From contig SCFE01000052.1 of the NCBI GenBank assembly GCA_004352715.1, positions 1,833,214 through 1,897,213 of the forward strand: a DNA stretch of 64,000 nt, given 5' to 3'. Under the pieces are notes generated by a model. It did no database searches. It was not told where the DNA came from and worked only from the letters and a program-made list of their open reading frames with translations. Shown here in pieces: positions 58,178 to 64,000 of this stretch. A program made the translations under genes and the position numbers. Within the stretch, counting starts at the first letter, position 1, and the number at the start of each line of letters is the position of its first letter. The DNA is from Hofstenia miamia. Its lineage: Eukaryota > Xenacoelomorpha > Acoela.

Positions 58178-61100
58178 ACAGCTTAATCACAGTTTGCGGA
58201 AACTATAGACACTCATCTAAAAAGATTTATTTAAACTTTATTGATTACAATGAAAACAATTACTGATACATATATAAGATATTTCTGGTAAGTCTAATTC
58301 CGTCCTTCATTTTGAGCATTGGCCTCTAGCAAATTAAGAACGAAGTTTCTCAATTATCTTAAAAAGAACGAATTTTTACTTGATTTAGACTGTTAAATTG
58401 ATCAAACTAGAGACTTGCTTGTTAATCAAATTATTTTCGTTAGAGAACAGTATTGTTTAATAATATTTAAATTGTCATCTCAAAAAATTTGAATCGTTTT
58501 AACCCACACAACAAAACCGAAGAAAGATGAATTGATTTGTTCAAATAAGTGTTGTGCAATAATTAAAAACGCAAATTCAATACATGCTCTACAATAAAAT
58601 GAAATATCGCGATTTAAACAAGATTGTTCCGCAATAAATCAACGTAGATGGCTTTACAGATTGATATGTCTTAGTGTTAAATGTGTTTTAAACAGAGACA
58701 TTTCTATTTAAAAATCGACATTGGGAATTAATGTTTGTAAAATCCACGCAAGTTCTTTACCAGATTAATGGCACAATATGCAATAGCAAAATGTCCAACG
58801 AAACCCTTCTGAGAGGAATTGATCATAGATGCTTTTGTAAGGGCTAATAAAACATTTGATATTCTCGCTAATGCATTAACACAGCGAATTTAATACGCAA
58901 AAAACTGATGATAATACTTCTTAGATAATGCATGAACCAAAACTTTTCCTATATCATAGTATATCATGTAAATCTAAGGGTAAAACACTATCTATTCTGA
59001 AATATATTACAAAAGAAATATATATATATATATATATAGAGTATAGTAGAGATGGCAATTATATAAAGTTGTGATATAGTAGATGAGCCTTATAATAACA
59101 TAAATAGCAAAAGGAAGTCCAGCCAGTAGTGTTAGCTGAACTTAGTGTCGATTCGTCTGTTCTAAATGTTACGTTATTAAATGCATACACGCATTAACTA
59201 AAACATCTACATACAACTGAGTAATAAAATGAGGATACTGAAATTTTCTTAAAATGCTACAACTGTCATTACTTTGCAATTAAATGATAAAAAATAATTG
59301 ATTAAGTTATGAAATAAAAATATTTGCTTAAAAAACCGATTGTTTTTCTGAATTACAGCGTGGTTACAGAATAAAAACATTTATGTTCTTTTGATGACAT
59401 CCATACATCTACAATAATGGACTCGATTTTGTTGTGATTCTATACTTTCTTTTGCCTTAGATATTACCATTCTTTGAGTGTGCTTATAATATTAAATGGT
59501 TAATTATGGAGTGCCATATGCTAAAATTGTGAATAAAAATCATTTTACCAATGTATGATGATCACATTTATTACTTATTTCGTTTCTAAAATATTAGAAA
59601 CACAACATATTATTTGTTCAAGGTTTACTCATTTTTTAAATATCTAATACAGCCCATTGAAATTCCCGTGCATAGTACAAGAGGTTTCCTAGCATTAACA
59701 AAAGTTTCATCAATTTTTTCAGTAAGAAAGCATCCTATTATGTACATAAACATATGGCCCTGACATAAATAATTATTACAAATTTCATCATTGATTTTTT
59801 GTGTATACTACGCTGCAGACTTTCATTTTGTTGATCACAGCCTTGCATTGGAATCATATTCTACCATTCATCACTATCATTGGATAGTACATTTGATTGT
59901 TGCCTTGTATGACGATAAAAGATATTCATTTTTTACTATTCATGAACTGAAAATTGATCAAATAAGGGATCCTATTGAAAATATATAGAAAGGCATTCCA
60001 GTGAAAGCATTTAAAAAATTCATAATTATATATAATCAAAGAACATAAAATTCATTTTATGATGTTGAAAACTTGCATGTTTATAGTTAAGACATCATGT
60101 TTAGTATTTTCACAATGACGATTGCCATATTCAGTAAATGTGAAAAGTAATGAAGTAAAGATGCTTGAACTTTCAAATTCAATCTCTCGCTTTTTCAGAC
60201 ATTCTTCAAAGAGACTTAAGAGCATTTTGAATTCCCTGCTTATTGAAATTCACCTTTTTATTAAAGAAATTAACGAGAACAAGCAAAATGCGTGAACTAT
60301 ACATGATTTGCAGAAAATGCCGAGAAAATTCTATTCAGCAAATTATGTAGAAAGCGTAAAGCCATAAAATAGAGTAAAGACAATATTATTGGTAGATGGT
60401 TTTCCAATTCACTCAGTTCATGATTCTTTAGTTGCAGATTGCAATCATTTAGTCAGGAAAAAGAAAAACAAACCCATATTTTTCTCTTAGTAAGTGATTC
60501 ATTTTTTAGTTTGTTCTTCAAAATGATGTATTTGACCGTGCATGTCTTTACTAATATTTTGAATTTTTCTTGGCAACGATTTGCAATAATTGATTATAAT
60601 GCTCCATGGGCCACGAACTTTTGAAAACCTGAAGTTCAAATTTAAGTAGTAATCTAGAGATTTAGGTGTAAGAATCAGGGGTTGGATCGAAGATTTTTTC
60701 AATAAATCGAGTCACGAGTTAATCAATAACATTGGCATTAATTGCCGGTTACATGTATTTGTATAGGTTTTAGCGCTACATTGAACAATTGAACGGTGTG
60801 TTTACATGTAACTGTTTTGACGCATGACAGCCAATACATAGCAATGCATTTTTTACCCACTGCTCGATAGCTAGTTATGTGTGAATCAATATGTTTTTTT
60901 TTGTTTTCTTTGCAGTCGGATCAAATCTAAGGATGACGGTTTGGTCGGGTCCAAAATGTTTGCCTCGTTTCCAGTCCTACTAGGAATAGAGATGTGCTGC
61001 TTTGATTTCTGAGGACTTTCTCTTAAAATATTCAATATTTATTGGAATACCAATTTGCTCAGTGTTATATTAGAATAGTATAGCGCTGAAAAAAATTGAA

Positions 61101-61599
61101 TATCCAATAATCATTTTTATCAAATTGTAATGGAGTAGCAGAGCAAACATAAAGACCTTATGGAACATGTTGGTTAAAATGAAATGAGGTATTTTATCAT
61201 TAATTGACGAAAGTAGCTTTACAAGAAGCAAGCAAACATGCAGTACGTTGGCGGAAGGATGAATTCACTACCACGAAGTGTTGATTTCGAAATTTAATAG
61301 TATAAGTATTATATAAAGTGGCATAATCTGCGGAAAAAATACTAAGAGAGAAAAACGATAAAAACTGCTATTGATTTTTCTATTGATTACACTTTACATT
61401 ATACTTATAAAAAGGCCAATATTAACATTTATCTGTTGTCGAACAGCCTTTTGAATGTGAACAAGTACAAACTAGCATTTCAAAGTGGCATGTGGTAAAA
61501 ATATCAGAAGCTCAATGTTCATGAAAACTAATGACAATAGCAATAGCTATTTCTGTAATTTGTTTGCACATCTGTTATAAATATCATGTAAAAATTAAA
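58178..61599. other. AT-rich noncoding stretch
   Basis: A TA array lies at about 59013-59037. The frames at 59791-59988 and 60439-60624 have no known motif. Nothing else recognised. Confidence 0.4.
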
Positions 61600-62067
61600 A
61601 ACTACACCATTTCAAGAAGCAATTCAAAATTACCAAATTTATTTAGAATGACCAAACTTTAATTCAGAAACCCTAATTGTAATTCAGAACGACCAAATTG
61701 TGATTCATGTTAGCCAAACTGTAATTCCGAAAGCGTAATTTTAAATTAAATATGGTGAATATTCTTTACCTCATTTTCACAGCTCCATCTGCTGTCGCAG
61801 GCAAAGGTGCATTCGAAGGAGTACTCAAAGGAGACGGGTTGGGTCTCAGCCGATCGCTCTAAATTTGACTGGGAACCCAAAATTAAAATAAAAAATATAT
61901 ACTGCTATAGGTTCCTTTTTTCAACAAATCTAAATGTCAACTAACTTTCTGAATGACATTTGGCAAGTCAAAAATTTGACCATTCTGAATTATAATTTAG
62001 CTAAATGAATTACAATTTTACCATTTTGTATTTTGCTATTCTGAAAACTTCTTCAATTGGTGTAGTT
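61600..62067. mobile_element. TIR element (MITE) with GC-rich core
   Basis: The ends are AACTACACCATTTCAAGAAG and, inverted, AACTACACCAATTGAAGAAG (18 of 20). Inside each end are diverged repeats of TAATTCAGAA and GACCAAA(C/T)TGTAATTC. The core 61785-61865 is much more GC-rich than the arms. If TA is the target, the element would be CACCA...TGGTG. The superfamily is undetermined. Confidence 0.65.
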
Positions 62068-62679
62068 GATGGAATAAATGTACTATGGCATATTTTTTAA
62101 TCTTATTAGGCCTGTAACCCCGCAAAAACAAATAAGGGATTAGGAGTTGGTAGTCTCCTCATTTGGCTGTTGTTCTTTCTATGAAAACGAGCTTTTAGAT
62201 CAAATGTAAGAATCGGAAATTTTCTCGATTAGCTTTCCAATCAATCGCTCTTGTCAGAAATAATAAATACCCTTAAGTGGCTAAAACTAGGTTAGCCCTT
62301 TTTTAGTTTAGATATAAATTCTTAATGATACGAACAATTATGCAGACGAGATGACTACGACATCCTATTGAAATTATTTATAAATTATTAATGCGAAATT
62401 TTATTTGAATTTCACATGGATTAACTATATGTATCTGGGAGCATGTAGTAGTATATATGCAAGACATATAAAAAGTTGATGCCAGGTTGCACCATTTCCC
62501 TTACTTCAATCAATAATAAAGATATTATTTGTACAAAATTATACACATTTTACAATATACTACAATAAATAAATTTATACAAATAGACTTATCTTATGTT
62601 CTTCTGTCTATGTAATAGCATTGATTTTTCATGATCTATCATTAGTATGGCTTAAGATAATTTTGATTTGTTTGATCTT
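62068..62679. other. AT-rich noncoding stretch
   Basis: Nothing recognised. Confidence 0.4.
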
Positions 62680-63360
62680 AACATTATTCTAAAATTATCC
62701 GGATTAATATGCGTAAATTCTTCAGGTTGAAGATGTCCATTAATATGTTCGGATTTCCTCATTTCAAAATGTCGAACAGTCTTGCTGATGTATGTCTTTC
62801 CACAGTCATCACAATTATATGAATATATTATCGATGAGGTTAACGATGAAGCAAATCAGAGGTCTTAATTGATGTAAAAATAGTAACAATTTTCGATTTC
62901 TTTAGTAATTCATTAATTTTAATGATGTTCTTGCATAAATTGATTTTTATATGATGGATAAACGGTAATTACCAATATATCGGTTTTACATTGGGCATAT
63001 TCGGTTTTATCTTTAAATTAATGTCCTTAAATTCATCATTATTGATATTTTCGATTTAATTGTGCAGATATCCATTTTCTTCAAATGTGCGTATAATTTA
63101 TCTAGACATTTAATAATTAATTCATAGGTTGATGATAATTTCATTATTCTATTGCAAAGATATTAGGATGGTGTTAGATTATATTTTCCATCACAAAAAA
63201 ATAGAAATGGAATGTATAGACCAGTATTTTTAGGTTTCAGTTATAGTTTAGATGTAAACGTCTCTTTTAAGTTTGTATGGTGATATCTAAGAAATTCAAT
63301 TTCTTATTTTCTTCTAATTCCATTGTAAATTGTAATTCAGACAATATATTGTTTATTTTA
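62680..63360 (-). pseudogene. Penelope-like element: reverse transcriptase end and GIY-YIG endonuclease remnant
   Basis: At 63353-63275 the minus strand reads LQFTMELEENKKLNFLDITI, the C-terminal block of Penelope-like reverse transcriptases (FT.E.E.N..L.FLD). About 450 bp on, at 62825-62690, YSYNCDDCGKTYISKTVRHF and then MRKSEH match the CxxC plus YIGkTxRxLxxRxxEH core of the Penelope-type GIY-YIG endonuclease; the Gly of YIG is Ser. Stops and frameshifts lie between the two blocks. Upstream (above 63400) another LINE begins, so the 5' part of this element is missing. Confidence 0.75.
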
Positions 63361-63458
63361 CTTTAAAATTTTAAGGCACTTCATTTTTTTTTGTAACGCT
63401 TATATTCCTGTACTGTACGTATATAATAAATAGGAATACACACACAAAAAACCTTTTA

Positions 63459-64000
63459 TCATAGAAAAGATGGGTAAGTGCCATCAAACAAATATTTGCA
63501 GGCTGCGTGGTAAAATGTCATTTTATATAACTCAGTGCGAGCTGGAGGAAGGGATACCATGTGCCGGGTAGTTCGCGCTTGGCGTATTTCATGGAACTTA
63601 TGACACATTGGAGGCTTCACGTCACTTTGAATTTTTAAAACTGTTTTTTCGAATCTTGTATAGAATAACTGATTCATCATATTTATTAAGTAAATCTGGT
63701 CAATATGTGCAACAATAGAGAAAAACTTGATACATTTTCTGAGTTTAGAACAAAGTCTTTTTTCAAGTCCAGGAACCCATACTTCGCAGGCATATAAAAA
63801 AACTGAAGCGATGTACGTTTTAAAGATGAATTCTTTCGTACTATGGTCCATAAATGTAACCAAGAAGGTAAGGGATTTAGTAATATAATTAACTCTGGCA
63901 ACAATAGAGTTAACATGTCTCTCCCAGGTTAACGTTGACTTAATGATCAAACCAAGGTACATAACGAATGATTTCTGTGGAACTACTTCCCCGCTGGCAA
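63459..64000 (-). pseudogene. LINE reverse transcriptase C-terminal part, runs off the window
   Basis: The minus-strand frame is open from the window edge: VVPQKSFVMYLGLIIKSTLT, WERHVNSIVARVN, IFKTYIASVFLYACEVWVPG and ELYKMTFYHAACKYLFDGTY to the stop at 63459. The YLGl.i...L.W..Hv..i block followed by l..Y.a.v...Y...vW is the thumb region and C-terminus of Jockey/CR1/RTE-type LINEs. It has no internal stop over about 180 codons, so it is younger than most elements here. The catalytic part lies beyond 64000, so I cannot say whether the element is intact. Confidence 0.75.

Noticed and set aside
1-64000. CRISPR arrays, bacterial operons, rRNA genes
   Set aside because: No regularly spaced direct repeats, no ribosome binding sites and no rRNA-like sequence; the window is plainly an animal-type repeat-rich region.

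Overview
This is AT-rich, intron-containing eukaryotic DNA with very few host genes and many decayed transposable elements. The mix points to an invertebrate animal: rhodopsin-class receptors of FMRFamide-receptor type, R4/Dong-type, CR1/Jockey-like and Penelope-like retroelements, and mariner, Tc1, hAT and TTAA-target DNA transposons. I cannot name the phylum with confidence; a lophotrochozoan is a guess. There are no operons, ribosome binding sites or CRISPR arrays.

Only two host genes are convincing, and they are paralogues. Receptor 1 (+ strand) has exons at 11361-11639 and 13261-13878 (298 aa). Receptor 2 (- strand) has exons at 50417-50139 and 43495-42887 (295 aa). Both have a first exon of exactly 93 codons ending in Cys-Lys, a phase-0 intron at the same codon, and exactly 25 residues from the TM3 cysteine to the Arg of the DRY-type motif once spliced. 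They converge across about 29 kb of repeats. A 633-bp imperfect inverted repeat begins 37 bp after the stop codon of receptor 2.

Layout. 1-2.4 kb: noncoding, with a hAT scrap. 2.4-6.7 kb: APE-type LINE with an N gap. 7.3-8.75 kb: two hAT remnants. 9.76-10.6 kb: a hAT-like element with a nested TTAA MITE. 11.3-13.9 kb: receptor 1. 17.2-17.5 kb: mariner/Tc1 remnant. 19.4-22.1 kb: TTF-type hAT relic. 23.27-24.54 kb: dead mariner with both ends. 24.2-26.8 kb: an exact 1287-bp duplication around a single N, probably an assembly error. 28.4-29.1 kb: Tc1 start and a complete hAT MITE. 34.1-37.3 kb: minus-strand LINE with an inverted endonuclease piece. 41.1 kb: hAT MITE with a perfect 8-bp duplication. 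42.2-50.4 kb: foldback repeat plus receptor 2, whose 6.6-kb intron holds two R4/Dong LINE copies. 53-54 kb, 57.8 kb and 61.6 kb: TIR elements. 62.7-64 kb: Penelope-like relic and a LINE that runs off the window.

The least ordinary items are the receptor pair with its conserved intron, the foldback repeat in the presumed 3' UTR of receptor 2, and the R4/Dong LINE whose 5' end carries tRNA-like A and B boxes next to a TAA repeat. All family assignments come from motif reading by eye, with no database search.
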